Positions 1 to 9,802 of a DNA stretch of 56,897 bases are shown here, in pieces (within the stretch, counting starts at the first letter, position 1; each line of letters opens with the position of its first letter). The position numbers were made by a program, and so were the translations under genes. The DNA lies in assembly GCA_015069365.1 (NCBI GenBank), contig SVIT01000004.1:1-56897 (forward strand). Direction: 5' to 3'. The DNA is from Clostridiales bacterium (GTDB lineage Bacteria > Bacillota > Clostridia > Christensenellales > Borkfalkiaceae). Under the pieces are notes generated by a model. The model did not search any database. It was not told the origin of the DNA and saw only the letters and a program-made list of their open reading frames with translations.

Positions 1-402
1 AGCATATTCCACGGAAAGATTTCCCGTCAAATGCCCGCCCGCGGAAAAACCTACCGCAAAAATCTCATCGGGGTTGACGTTTAATTCTTCCGCATGTTTT
101 CTTACGTAATCCACCGCCGCCGCAAGCTGCAACAACTGTTCAGGATAACGCGCCTCTTCGCAATCATAGCTATACGTCAAAGAAAACGCTTGGAACCCAC
201 GCGCCAAAAACGCCAACGCAACAGGTTCTGCCTCACGCTTGCTAACGTACGCATACCCCCCGCCTGCAACAGCGATCAATGCAGGACGTTTCCAACCATT
301 CGCATTCTCCCCATCCATGGGATAATCCGCAAGCATGCAATCTAAACTGCCGCCCTTAAGAAAAGGATATTCTTTACGCAACTCTACTTTATAGACTCTC
401 AT
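1..402 (-). CDS. alpha/beta hydrolase (acetyl-esterase-like), 3' end beyond the window edge
   Basis: Reverse-strand frame open from ATG at 402 to the edge: MRVYKVELRKEYPFLKGGSLDCMLADYP...RPALIAVAGGGYAYVSKREAEPVALAFLARGFQAFSLTYSY...VNPDEIFAVGFSAGGHLTGNLSVEYA; GFSAGGH nucleophile elbow and GGGY oxyanion region. Missing from the supplied ORF track. Confidence 0.85.
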   Translation of the reverse strand, partial: MRVYKVELRKEYPFLKGGSLDCMLADYPMDGENANGWKRPALIAVAGGGYAYVSKREAEPVALAFLARGFQAFSLTYSYDCEEARYPEQLLQLAAAVDYVRKHAEELNVNPDEIFAVGFSAGGHLTGNLSVEYA

Positions 403-406
403 TTTT

Positions 407-1735
407 TCACCTTTCGTTAAAAAATTCATTATAAATAGCCCTGATACAATTAGCGCAATCTACTCCTTCAACACCGACGATGATGTTCAGCTCACTCGAG
501 CCCTGGTCGATCATATTGACGTTGATTCCTGCATCCGACAAAGCTTTAAAAAGACGAGCCGAAGTACCGACGTTTTTCGCCATACCGTGCCCTACCGTCG
601 CCACCAACGCAATATCCTCGTGCACGTAAATTTTATCGGGATTTACCGCTTCGCCGATCTCGTCTATGAGCTGTTGTAAAACGCCCTCTTGCAGGTATAT
701 ATTATCAATAATCAAGGACATGGTATCGATCCCCGAGGGTAAATGCTCAAACGAAATCCCATGTTTCCCAATAACCGCAAGCACTTTTCGGGCAAAACCA
801 ACCTCGGCGTTCATCAAGGATTTTTCCAACGTGATCGAGGTAAATCCCCTTTTCCCAGCAATCCCAGTAACAACCGTTTCGCCTACGGTATAATTGCACG
901 CTTTTACAATATAAGTTCCTGCGTCTTCAGGACGGAAAGTATTGCAGATACGAATAGGAATCCCCACGCTTCTGACAGGGAAAATAGATTCGCTATGTAA
1001 TACGTTCGCGCCCATATAGGACAATTCTCGAAGCTCTTGATAGGATAATTCGGAAATCCAGTTCGGCGAGTTTACAATACGTGGATCACACGCATAAAAA
1101 CCGCTGACGTCCGTCCAATTCTCATAGAGCGAAGCCATCACGCCGCGTGCCACAATCGACCCAGAAATATCGCCGCCGCCGCGTGAAAATGTCTTTACTT
1201 TTCCATCAACGCCAAGCCCGTAGAATCCAGGAATCACCGCGCGAGGATATGCGGAAAGCACCTTTTTCGCCAAATCAAACGTCGTTTCATCCAACACGCC
1301 TTCTTCGTTGAAACGCACGAACTCGGTCGCGTCCACAAACGGAACGTCCAACACCGCTGCCATAATACGCGCCGCGAAATATTCCCCTCTCGACGCGCAA
1401 TAATCTCTCCCCGCGCCGCCAAGCATCTCTTTCTCCACGGCCTCAAGCCCCTCTTTCATGCCAAGGTCTTTGCCGATTTCTTTTTCAATATTCAAAAAAC
1501 GAACGCAGATTTTTTCAAACGCTTCTTTGAACGCTTTTACGTCCTGTGCCTCTAGCGAATCCGAACATTTGTATAAAAGGTCGGTCACCTTAATATCGCC
1601 GCTGAATCTCTTCCCAGGCGCGGAGACCACCACGTAACGGCGTTCCGCATCCGCCTTGACGATCTTTGCCGCCTGTAGGATAACGTTCCCGTCCGCCATG
1701 GACGTTCCGCCGAATTTACATACTTTTATCGCCAT
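407..1735 (-). CDS. lysC: aspartate kinase
   Basis: N-term KVCKFGGTSMADG, FSRGGGDISGSIVA, C-terminal ACT-like region. Confidence 0.95.
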   Translation of the reverse strand: MAIKVCKFGGTSMADGNVILQAAKIVKADAERRYVVVSAPGKRFSGDIKVTDLLYKCSDSLEAQDVKAFKEAFEKICVRFLNIEKEIGKDLGMKEGLEAVEKEMLGGAGRDYCASRGEYFAARIMAAVLDVPFVDATEFVRFNEEGVLDETTFDLAKKVLSAYPRAVIPGFYGLGVDGKVKTFSRGGGDISGSIVARGVMASLYENWTDVSGFYACDPRIVNSPNWISELSYQELRELSYMGANVLHSESIFPVRSVGIPIRICNTFRPEDAGTYIVKACNYTVGETVVTGIAGKRGFTSITLEKSLMNAEVGFARKVLAVIGKHGISFEHLPSGIDTMSLIIDNIYLQEGVLQQLIDEIGEAVNPDKIYVHEDIALVATVGHGMAKNVGTSARLFKALSDAGINVNMIDQGSSELNIIVGVEGVDCANCIRAIYNEFFNER

Positions 1736-1744
1736 ATATACCCC

Positions 1745-1849
1745 TTAAACATTCAATACCAAGACCACAAAAACCGCCAACAACAGCGAAATCGCCTTGA
1801 TCCAAAACTTTGATACAAATACGTTTTTCAAAAAATTCACGAATTTCAT
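1745..1849 (-). CDS. 34-aa single-TM micro-ORF resembling the N-terminal TM of CdaR/YbbR
   Basis: Translated by hand: MKFVNFLKNVFVSKFWIKAISLLLAVFVVLVLNV*. ATG overlaps the cdaA stop (TAATG). Not in the ORF track (below its length cutoff). Confidence 0.6.
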   Translation of the reverse strand: MKFVNFLKNVFVSKFWIKAISLLLAVFVVLVLNV

Positions 1850-2730
1850 TATCTATTCCCTCCGCTCGTTTTTTTCGTCGTCAACAGCATTTCCTGCCAG
1901 TAATAATCTTTCAATGCATCCATGAGCATGTCATAATCAGCATATCTCGTTACGTTGCCCTGCTTGACAATGGAAATAATCCCGGTTTCCTCGGAAACAA
2001 CAAGAGAAATCACGTTAGCCACCTCGGTAATCCCGATCGCCGCGCGATGACGGGTACCATATTCCTTGGGATAACTCGTCTTTTGCGTAAGGGGCAAGAA
2101 ACAGCCAGCCGACTGGATCTTATGCCCATGAATGACCATCGCCCCATCGTGCAAGGGCGCTTTGGGAAAGAAGATCCCTTCTATGAGCTGTGTAGAAATC
2201 TCCGCGTCGATGGTAATACCGCTTTGCAGAACTTGTTTAGGAAGACTGCCGCGCGAAAGCACAATCAACGCACCCACGTTGTTCTTGGACATATTTTGCA
2301 ATGCCTTAACGATATTGGCAATACAGCGTTCGGTATCCGCCTGCGAGCGCACCTCTGCGCCACCCCCAGGATATTTCTCCGAGCTACCCGTTTTCGCCGA
2401 ATGAACGTCCCAGAAATATTTCTTCACTTCAACGCTGAACAAAATCAACATCAACGCCGAAAGCAGAATGACGTAAATGAGGTAGAACTGTTTTGTCATG
2501 ACGTCGCCGTCGAATATATGCATCGCGCCGCCTGCCAACAAAACCACCCAATACAAGCACATTAGTTTGGTCGCGTCGTTATCGCGCAAAACCTTCGAAA
2601 CGAAGAATATCACTCCGAACAAAAGAATGATCTCTAACGCGGATAAAACTCTAAAACCAGTGAAAAATCCAACGATATTTTGCCACAATGCAGCAAAATC
2701 AACCGTAGACGCCAACAGTTCTATTCCCAT
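1849..2730 (-). CDS. cdaA: diadenylate cyclase CdaA/DacA
   Basis: DisA_N signature motifs APLHDGAMVI and GTRHRAAIGITE preceded by three N-terminal TM segments; start chosen at MGIELL (the ORF extends to 2766). Confidence 0.95.
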   Translation of the reverse strand: MGIELLASTVDFAALWQNIVGFFTGFRVLSALEIILLFGVIFFVSKVLRDNDATKLMCLYWVVLLAGGAMHIFDGDVMTKQFYLIYVILLSALMLILFSVEVKKYFWDVHSAKTGSSEKYPGGGAEVRSQADTERCIANIVKALQNMSKNNVGALIVLSRGSLPKQVLQSGITIDAEISTQLIEGIFFPKAPLHDGAMVIHGHKIQSAGCFLPLTQKTSYPKEYGTRHRAAIGITEVANVISLVVSEETGIISIVKQGNVTRYADYDMLMDALKDYYWQEMLLTTKKTSGGNR

Positions 2731-2845
2731 ACTTCCTCCTTGCCCGCCTAACGCGCCTATGCGCATATAGACGTGAACCCTCTAATATTATTATACAAAA
2801 ATTGTACGTAAAAAATAAAGTATATTACCGATTTTCTACGCCGAT

Positions 2846-3856
2846 TTATTCTTTTTCAAAAAACAGCTTTGCCGTGACCGTTTTCAATGCCGAAGGCGGT
2901 GTAATGATACCGCATTTTATATCACTGATCGCCCCGTAGACCGCGTTATACAATTCTAAAAGAGTCTCTTTCCCGAATTTTGCTGCCTGTTCCCGATTTT
3001 TTCGGGCGGCATACTCTTTAATCCCCAACGCCGCCGCGACCTCTTTATCCCCACCCTTGCAAAGGGAAGTCTCATACAGTCCCTTGAAATAGGACGCAAG
3101 AGAGGAAAGTAGCGAGGTTTCGTTATACCCGCGGGTGGAAAGATCTTTAATTACACGCATATAGATCGAATAATTTTTCCGCGCCAAGGCATTCGCCAAC
3201 TCGTAAATCTTATACTCAGCGTCTGGATAAACCAACTCTTCTACGATCTCGTCCGTCAACCGTTCGACACCGCTCGACTCGCAATACCCAAGCAATTTCT
3301 CCGTTTCCTTGGATATTCTCGACATATCGAATGCGCAATATGCTGCCAACTTTCCGCAAGTGACTCCGTCCGCATACAAGCCTGCGCGCTTGCAGGTAAG
3401 ATATATCCATTTCTTGATTGTTTCTTCATCAGAGCGAGCGCAATCGACAAAAGTCACGTTGTTTTTCTTCGCTAAGGCAGCCGAACCCGACTTTCCTTTT
3501 CCGCCGTTGGAAATAATCAATATACTATCCTTCGGGGGATCGTCAAACAGCGGCTGTACGTAAGTTTCAAAATCCTTGTCGGTGGGGTAAAATTCCGTTA
3601 CACGTACAACCCGACGTTCGCTGACAAAAGGAAAACATCTAAGCGCGTCCGTTAAAGCTTTGATCTTATCTCCTTTCAATGCGTTTCCGTCAAACGCCGC
3701 ATAATCAAGGGTAGGTTCTTGCAAAAATCTTGCCTTTAACAGCGCCTCTCCCTTTTCGCGAAAATACACCTCTTCACCCTCGAAAAGGTATATGGGCTGC
3801 GCGCCGTTCTCATCGGTGAATTTTTTAAAATCCACGTATTTCATAGACAAACACAC
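2846..3856 (-). CDS. holA: DNA polymerase III subunit delta
   Basis: N-term PIYLFEGEEVYFREKGEALL and overall HolA-like layout and size. Confidence 0.9.
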   Translation of the reverse strand: MCLSMKYVDFKKFTDENGAQPIYLFEGEEVYFREKGEALLKARFLQEPTLDYAAFDGNALKGDKIKALTDALRCFPFVSERRVVRVTEFYPTDKDFETYVQPLFDDPPKDSILIISNGGKGKSGSAALAKKNNVTFVDCARSDEETIKKWIYLTCKRAGLYADGVTCGKLAAYCAFDMSRISKETEKLLGYCESSGVERLTDEIVEELVYPDAEYKIYELANALARKNYSIYMRVIKDLSTRGYNETSLLSSLASYFKGLYETSLCKGGDKEVAAALGIKEYAARKNREQAAKFGKETLLELYNAVYGAISDIKCGIITPPSALKTVTAKLFFEKE

Positions 3857-3906
3857 GCCCCCTTTCCCGCCATTTTAATACATTATAGCATAAAAGCAAG
3901 AAAAAA

Positions 3907-3932
3907 GCAAGAAAATATATTTATTTTCTTGC
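3907..3932 (-). terminator. intrinsic terminator downstream of comEC
   Basis: Perfect 11-bp stem GCAAGAAAATA/TATTTTCTTGC with 4-nt loop; minus strand followed by TTTTTTC. Confidence 0.75.
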
Positions 3933-3972
3933 AAAACCTTTCCTTTATCCATAATCAAAATTTGACGAAAAA

Positions 3973-5646
3973 TTACACATTCAACGCGACCATGGTAGCC
4001 ACAAACCCCAAAATAGTCACCGCCGCGAGAGTATATTTTAATTTTTTATCTAAATTCCATTTATCCGTCAAAAAGACGCAAGCAGCATAATAGCATACGC
4101 ACGCACCCGCAGAAAGTGTCAACCCGGATAACGCAAACGAAGAGAAATCCACCGCCTGAAATAACAACAACAATGCCGACCAAACCGCGTTGGAAAGAAA
4201 CAGCATCGCCGACGCGCATACGGCAGGAAGAATGCTCGCTAGCACGACAAATACCAAAAGTGCAGAAAACAATGCGCTAATTAAGGGCACGAATAAGCAA
4301 TTCAACAAAGTCGCCCACCCCGAAAGATACCCGAAGTAATGTAATAAAAGAGGCGCGGTTGCAATCTGCGCCGCCATTGTTGCAGAGAAAAAGGATGCCC
4401 CTGCTCGATACACTCTTTCCCCGATCGTAGGCGGCAACGTATCCCCCGTCGATAAGATCGCAAGTTGCTCTTCCGTGCGCTTGAGCGGTACGGCTTTTCG
4501 ATACAGTTTATACCCGTGATCGCATACCTGCCCTATGGGTTTTGTTAATAATGCCAGGCCAAGACACGCCGCAAAGGAGAGTTGAAATCCCACCTCAAAC
4601 AAGGCGGACGGTGTAAAAAGTAAAATGATGATTGCCGCTCCGCCCAACGATTGTAAAAAATCTGTTTTTACCCAAAGCAACGTACCAAGATAAGAAATAA
4701 GACAAATGACCGTCGCACGAACTACAGAAGCTGAAAAACCGCAAACGCCTGCATAGATGAAAAGCGCCGAGGCCACTATTAAAAAATGCAACGGTTTCGA
4801 TATGCCTTTCAAGGGAGTTTTTCGCATGAGTAACAGGCAAAACCCAAACAGCGCGCCAACATGCAACCCAGACACCGCAAAAATATGCGCAATTCCACCC
4901 ATACGGATATTGTCATACAAATCTGCCTCAATACCGTACGTATCACCAAACAACACCGCCTTTGTCACCGCAGCAGGCGTGGCGTCCATACCCCGCTCGA
5001 TCGTATTTAGCGCACGCGCGCGTATAAATAGGAATAAGTCGAAAGAATGCCCGACGACCGTAGCTGATTTTGCAGACATACGATAACGCAAATCGTCCCC
5101 AAATGCGTTTGCTGAGAACACAAACTCACCGTGTTTCCACGCATACGGCTCGGTTTCACCCTGCAAGATAACCTCGTCGGATAAACCGATATTTTCCGCA
5201 TACGAGGCATCCAGGTATGCAACGAGTTTCCCATTCACCCTTTCTTCCCCGATTATAACATCCGTCAAAACAAGCCCCGTGGAAGTTCCGTAGTCCCGTT
5301 TTTCAACTACGTGGCCAACCACGTAGCCCTCGCCAGTCGCACTCCGCACGTCGGTATATTTTTCCGTCTGCAATAAAAAGCCAAAAAAGCCAACGAAGAA
5401 CGCAACGCCCAACACACCGATTGCGAGCGCCATCTTTTTCAGCTCTTGCTTACTGCGGCAAAAACAAAACGGTACTACAGCAAGCGGTAGTAGCACTAAC
5501 AGCCACAACGCGGATATCCCGCAAAAGCGGTACTTATAATAAAAGAGAACCCCAAAACACAGAAAAACTGCAGAGAAAAAGAGAGGTCGGAAATTAAAGA
5601 GTTTCCCGACGAAAACTTCCTTTTCCTCTCTCCCTTTTATACTCAT
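3973..5646 (-). CDS. comEC: ComEC/Rec2 family competence membrane protein, without C-terminal metallo-beta-lactamase domain
   Basis: GGIAHIFAVSGLHVGALFGF signature, many TM segments; ends without an MBL HxHxDH motif. Confidence 0.9.
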   Translation of the reverse strand: MSIKGREEKEVFVGKLFNFRPLFFSAVFLCFGVLFYYKYRFCGISALWLLVLLPLAVVPFCFCRSKQELKKMALAIGVLGVAFFVGFFGFLLQTEKYTDVRSATGEGYVVGHVVEKRDYGTSTGLVLTDVIIGEERVNGKLVAYLDASYAENIGLSDEVILQGETEPYAWKHGEFVFSANAFGDDLRYRMSAKSATVVGHSFDLFLFIRARALNTIERGMDATPAAVTKAVLFGDTYGIEADLYDNIRMGGIAHIFAVSGLHVGALFGFCLLLMRKTPLKGISKPLHFLIVASALFIYAGVCGFSASVVRATVICLISYLGTLLWVKTDFLQSLGGAAIIILLFTPSALFEVGFQLSFAACLGLALLTKPIGQVCDHGYKLYRKAVPLKRTEEQLAILSTGDTLPPTIGERVYRAGASFFSATMAAQIATAPLLLHYFGYLSGWATLLNCLFVPLISALFSALLVFVVLASILPAVCASAMLFLSNAVWSALLLLFQAVDFSSFALSGLTLSAGACVCYYAACVFLTDKWNLDKKLKYTLAAVTILGFVATMVALNV

Positions 5647-5657
5647 TTGTATTCTCC

Positions 5658-5921
5658 TTATTTTACACCTAACAATTCTTCTATACTACGCCCTAATAAA
5701 ACCGATATTTTTATCAACATCGCTGTTTCGGGCATACTTCCTACATTAAACCATCTGGAAAGAGCGCTTTGTCCGATCCCCAGGTCCTTTGCCAAGCGAT
5801 AAAAGGTACAGTTTCGCGTTTTCTTATATGTGATTAGATGACGAATCAACGATTCTTGCACACTCTTTATAGGATAATCTTTCCCCTCTTTCTTTTGTGT
5901 AAAATCGTCGCTTAATCCCAA
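5658..5921 (-). CDS. XRE-family helix-turn-helix protein
   Basis: FYRLAKDLGIGQSALSRWFNVGSMPETAMLIKISVLLGRSIEELLG. Confidence 0.85.
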   Translation of the reverse strand: MGLSDDFTQKKEGKDYPIKSVQESLIRHLITYKKTRNCTFYRLAKDLGIGQSALSRWFNVGSMPETAMLIKISVLLGRSIEELLGVK

Positions 5922-5959
5922 AACACAATTATCATAGCAGGGGGAATATAATTTTAATC

Positions 5960-8900
5960 TTATGCCAACGAAATTCTATCCGAAACGGAACGGACAAACA
6001 AGCCTTTTTCCTCACCGATCGTCACGCAATCGTTGACGTATGCGGCAAATTTTTCAGTGGGCTTTGCGATATGGAATACAGACGCTACAATAGTCTGTAT
6101 TTCTTCCATGTACAGCGCTACCTTGTCTTCCAACCCGCCGCGAATGATAGAAATAATCTCATACGGCGTGAAATCCGTTTCGTTTTTACGCAACTCCTCG
6201 CCCGTTTCCACGCGGTATCTGTCATAGCCGATATATCTGTCCGTCTTACGGTAAAATTCGCAACCGAGAATCTTTTCGTACTTAAATCCGCACAGCGCGA
6301 TCAATGCCTGCATGCGCCCTTCCACCTTTGCGCCGTACTTGGTGATCCCCAAGCTCGACAAACAACGGCGAATGAGAAAATCGTACGCAATCGGTTCTTC
6401 AGCCGCCACAATCGCTTTTAACCGAGCCAGAATCTCTTTATCATTCTCGCCAGACGTTACGTAGTTGGCATTCTCCACACGCTCTTCCAAAACCGCCTTT
6501 TTATACGGTTTCTTACAACGATTGAGCTCTGCGCCCCCTCTCTTATCCGCGCCAGTCAATTTATCCAACAGATCTTTAATTTTCTTGATCTCACGTTTGG
6601 GGTTGTTATAATAGTTGACCGAATACAAACGCAATACGTTCCAGTTGCTACGCTTTAACGTCTGTATTTGCAATACGTTTCTATCCTTGATGGAGAATCG
6701 GGTAGGCGTATCGCACATAATCGCCAAAATAAAGCGTTTTCTGTCTTTCGGATCGACCACGGCAACGTCAATTTTGAAGCCCGACGCACCCACGTTATAA
6801 CGGCATTCGTAGCCGTAGGCAGCCAACTCTTCCGCGATGTATTTTCCGATACCGTCCTTTTTACGCACGATATTTTCCGCATTAACAGCGAGGTTCGTTC
6901 TACCTTTTTGGGCAAAATCCAAAAACGCCTTTAATCCTGCAACCCCGCGCGATTTGGTCTTGGAAAGATCAATCATTGCCCCCGTCATAGACGCAAACAC
7001 CATCATTTCCTCACGCGCACGCGAAACGGCAACGTTCAATCTGCGCCAACCGCCCGCTTGGTTCAAAGGCCCGAAATTCAAGGATATTCTGCCCAGTTTG
7101 TCAGGCCCGTAACAAACGGAAAACAAGATTACGTCACGTTCGTCACCCTGTACGTTTTCAAGATTTTTAACAAACAGCGGTTCTTCTCTGTCGTACGCCA
7201 CACTCTCCAAATGTCTTTCCGCAATCGCCAAAGTCAGCTGTCTTTCGATATAATCCTTCTGCACGTTGGAGAAGGTAACAACACCGATACTGTTGCTGTT
7301 TTCTTTTGGATCGGAAAGACGGCGCAGTACCTCTTTCACCAACGCGTCCCCTTCCGCCTTGTTTTTCTTAGATAAACCACGATCGTAAAGACCGTCTTCC
7401 ACCAACACAAAGCTTACCTTGCTCGCCAAAGCGTCGGGCGAAGGGAAAGTACACAGTCTGTTTTCATAATACATTGCGTTGGAGAACGCAATCAAGCTTT
7501 CGTGCTTACTTCTATAATGCCACGTCAAATGGCGTTGAGGCATATTGATTGCTAAGCAGTCGTCCAAAACGCTCTCCATATCCTCGTTTTCAAGGTTATC
7601 TTCGTCCACGTACTGAGTATTGAAGAAACTGGTGGGAGGCAACTGTTTCGGATCGCCGACCACAATCGCCGCTTTACCTCTTGCCAACGAACAAATCGCC
7701 TCTGCCGTGGGGATTTGGGACGCTTCATCGAAGATAACAAGGTCAAACAGCCCGTTTTCCGCCTTGAGATATTGCGATACGGTGATCGGGCTCATTAGCA
7801 TACACGGCGCCAGCACTTTCATAAGTTCCGGCGTTTCTTCGAACAGTCTTCTTAACCCCATACCGCGTAAATTCGATTTTGCATACCGTTGGAAATTCGC
7901 CTGTTCCAAAGCAAGCGTTCCCTCGGTAAACGAAGTCGGCAGACGGGAAATAAGTTTCGTACGGATATATTCTTTCGTAAGTTTGGAAAATTCTTCCATC
8001 GTCATGCGCAAGCTTTCCGTCTTTTCCTCGGATATCGCCGCAGAGAATCGGGACAAAACGGGATCGAGCGGAATATTCGTCTGCAAGAAATTCTTATAGA
8101 TATTCTTTTCAAAACTCTCCACGATATTCTCACCCGTGACCGCGCCGTTTTCCAACGCGTCAGTGATAAAGGTGAGCCCTGCCTCGTCCAAAGCCTTTGC
8201 CGTCTTCTTATACATACACCAGCTGGCGAGCATGTCGATATTCTCGATCAATGCCCCTGCTTTTGCCGTATATACGTCCAAAATTTCTTCAGAGGGAACT
8301 TTTTCTTCGTCTGCTTCAGTGATGGTCAGGAAACTGTTTTCCGCCTCACGGAAACTCTCGACAGAACGCATCAAACCGTTGAGAACGGGTGCGGTATAGC
8401 CGCACGCCGCGCGCACGCACATACTGTTGAAGCTGTCGGGATTATAATCCATAAACACCGACGCGCACATTGTGTGCAACTCGTACAAATCTTTCAAGAA
8501 GTTCTTACGTGCGTCGAAATAATCCACTCTCCCGAATGCAAACGTAAAATATTGAGAAAGACGAGTGTTACCGCGGATACGTTCCATCGCGCCGTAAATA
8601 TCGTACGTCGTTTCAAGAAGCTGCAACAGCTCCTCTTTTTCCATCGGTGCAAACGCCGTCTTTTGCAGGCGTTTTACTACCGACCTCACGCATTTATTCT
8701 TCTCGTAATCGCTTCTGCCCGATTCTAACCATTCGCCCAGTTCCTTATATTCCTTGGTGATATCCACCAGCTTTTTACAACTCGCAAAATATTTTTCAAG
8801 GCAGGAATCCAGCCGTTTGTTCGCGTTAAAGAAAGCGTAAAATTCCTCTTCGTTTTCTTTAAAATACTTATTCAAGATACCGCTCTGCAGACGTTTTGCA

Positions 8901-9802
8901 ATCTCGTAGAGGGTCTCTAATTTCTTCCTCGTCAACGTACTGATACTCTGGCGGTACAGATCCAAGAACAGCGCCACGTAATTTTTGAGGTGCTTAATTT
9001 CCGCGATCATAACCTCGGACGCACAGTAGAGAGAATCTCTCGCCTGCAGGCTGTATTCGGTCAAATTCACGTTGGAGAAAGGCGAATTGTACACGCCGCC
9101 GCATTCCTTTGCCGCAGCCGCCGCCTGCACCATCATCTGCTCGTAATTATCAATCTTTTCTTTCGTCAAGCCATCGTAGAACGTGCTCTCGATATTCATG
9201 ATATCGGGCGCATTTTTATTCTTCAAACAGATGAGCAACGCCTCGTAAATGGATACCCCCAAACGGCGCTTTTTATGCAATGCGGTAAGCGGCTCCGACA
9301 GCTCGTTTTTTAACCTTGCTATCGCGTTGGATTTTTCGGAAAGGCTCACCTTTTCCTGTGCTCCAGCAAGCGCCAACGTCTCGCTCAACTTTTGCACAAC
9401 CTCGGATTTATTCGTTTTGTTGGAGTGCAATTCCAAGCAAAATTCCCCCAACCCGATCGAATCCAAACGCTTTTTAACGACCGAAAGCGCCGCCTGCTTT
9501 TCCGCGACGAACAGCACCCGCTTGTTATCGTTGAGGGCGTTGGCAATGATGTTGGTGATCGTTTGTGATTTCCCCGTTCCAGGAGGGCCGTGCAGGACAA
9601 AGCTCTTACCCTGCTGAGAAAGCGCGATCGCGTTCCACTGGGACGCGTCCGCAGGTAACGGCGTCAGGGTCGTTTCGGGATTGACGTCGTCCTCTTTCAA
9701 AATCTCGTCCACCCCCCCGCCGATCAGCACGGAGTTCTCCAACAACGCCTCTATTATTTTGTTTTTGGAAAATTCCCGATATTCTGGCGAAGATCGTTCC
9801 AC
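5960..9802 (-). CDS. C-terminal part of a DUF4011-type SF1 helicase: AAA_11/12 motor, REase-like domain, DUF3320-like tail
   Basis: Walker A HGPPGTGKSQTITNI, LVIFDEASQIPTAEA, GDPKQLPPTSFF, WHYRS, NVAVSRAREEM; then IGKYIAEELAAYGYECRYNVGASGFKIDVAVVDPKD (endonuclease-like fold). Apparent GTG start at 9802 is probably artificial; see frameshift finding. Confidence 0.85.
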   Translation of the reverse strand: MERSSPEYREFSKNKIIEALLENSVLIGGGVDEILKEDDVNPETTLTPLPADASQWNAIALSQQGKSFVLHGPPGTGKSQTITNIIANALNDNKRVLFVAEKQAALSVVKKRLDSIGLGEFCLELHSNKTNKSEVVQKLSETLALAGAQEKVSLSEKSNAIARLKNELSEPLTALHKKRRLGVSIYEALLICLKNKNAPDIMNIESTFYDGLTKEKIDNYEQMMVQAAAAAKECGGVYNSPFSNVNLTEYSLQARDSLYCASEVMIAEIKHLKNYVALFLDLYRQSISTLTRKKLETLYEIAKRLQSGILNKYFKENEEEFYAFFNANKRLDSCLEKYFASCKKLVDITKEYKELGEWLESGRSDYEKNKCVRSVVKRLQKTAFAPMEKEELLQLLETTYDIYGAMERIRGNTRLSQYFTFAFGRVDYFDARKNFLKDLYELHTMCASVFMDYNPDSFNSMCVRAACGYTAPVLNGLMRSVESFREAENSFLTITEADEEKVPSEEILDVYTAKAGALIENIDMLASWCMYKKTAKALDEAGLTFITDALENGAVTGENIVESFEKNIYKNFLQTNIPLDPVLSRFSAAISEEKTESLRMTMEEFSKLTKEYIRTKLISRLPTSFTEGTLALEQANFQRYAKSNLRGMGLRRLFEETPELMKVLAPCMLMSPITVSQYLKAENGLFDLVIFDEASQIPTAEAICSLARGKAAIVVGDPKQLPPTSFFNTQYVDEDNLENEDMESVLDDCLAINMPQRHLTWHYRSKHESLIAFSNAMYYENRLCTFPSPDALASKVSFVLVEDGLYDRGLSKKNKAEGDALVKEVLRRLSDPKENSNSIGVVTFSNVQKDYIERQLTLAIAERHLESVAYDREEPLFVKNLENVQGDERDVILFSVCYGPDKLGRISLNFGPLNQAGGWRRLNVAVSRAREEMMVFASMTGAMIDLSKTKSRGVAGLKAFLDFAQKGRTNLAVNAENIVRKKDGIGKYIAEELAAYGYECRYNVGASGFKIDVAVVDPKDRKRFILAIMCDTPTRFSIKDRNVLQIQTLKRSNWNVLRLYSVNYYNNPKREIKKIKDLLDKLTGADKRGGAELNRCKKPYKKAVLEERVENANYVTSGENDKEILARLKAIVAAEEPIAYDFLIRRCLSSLGITKYGAKVEGRMQALIALCGFKYEKILGCEFYRKTDRYIGYDRYRVETGEELRKNETDFTPYEIISIIRGGLEDKVALYMEEIQTIVASVFHIAKPTEKFAAYVNDCVTIGEEKGLFVRSVSDRISLA

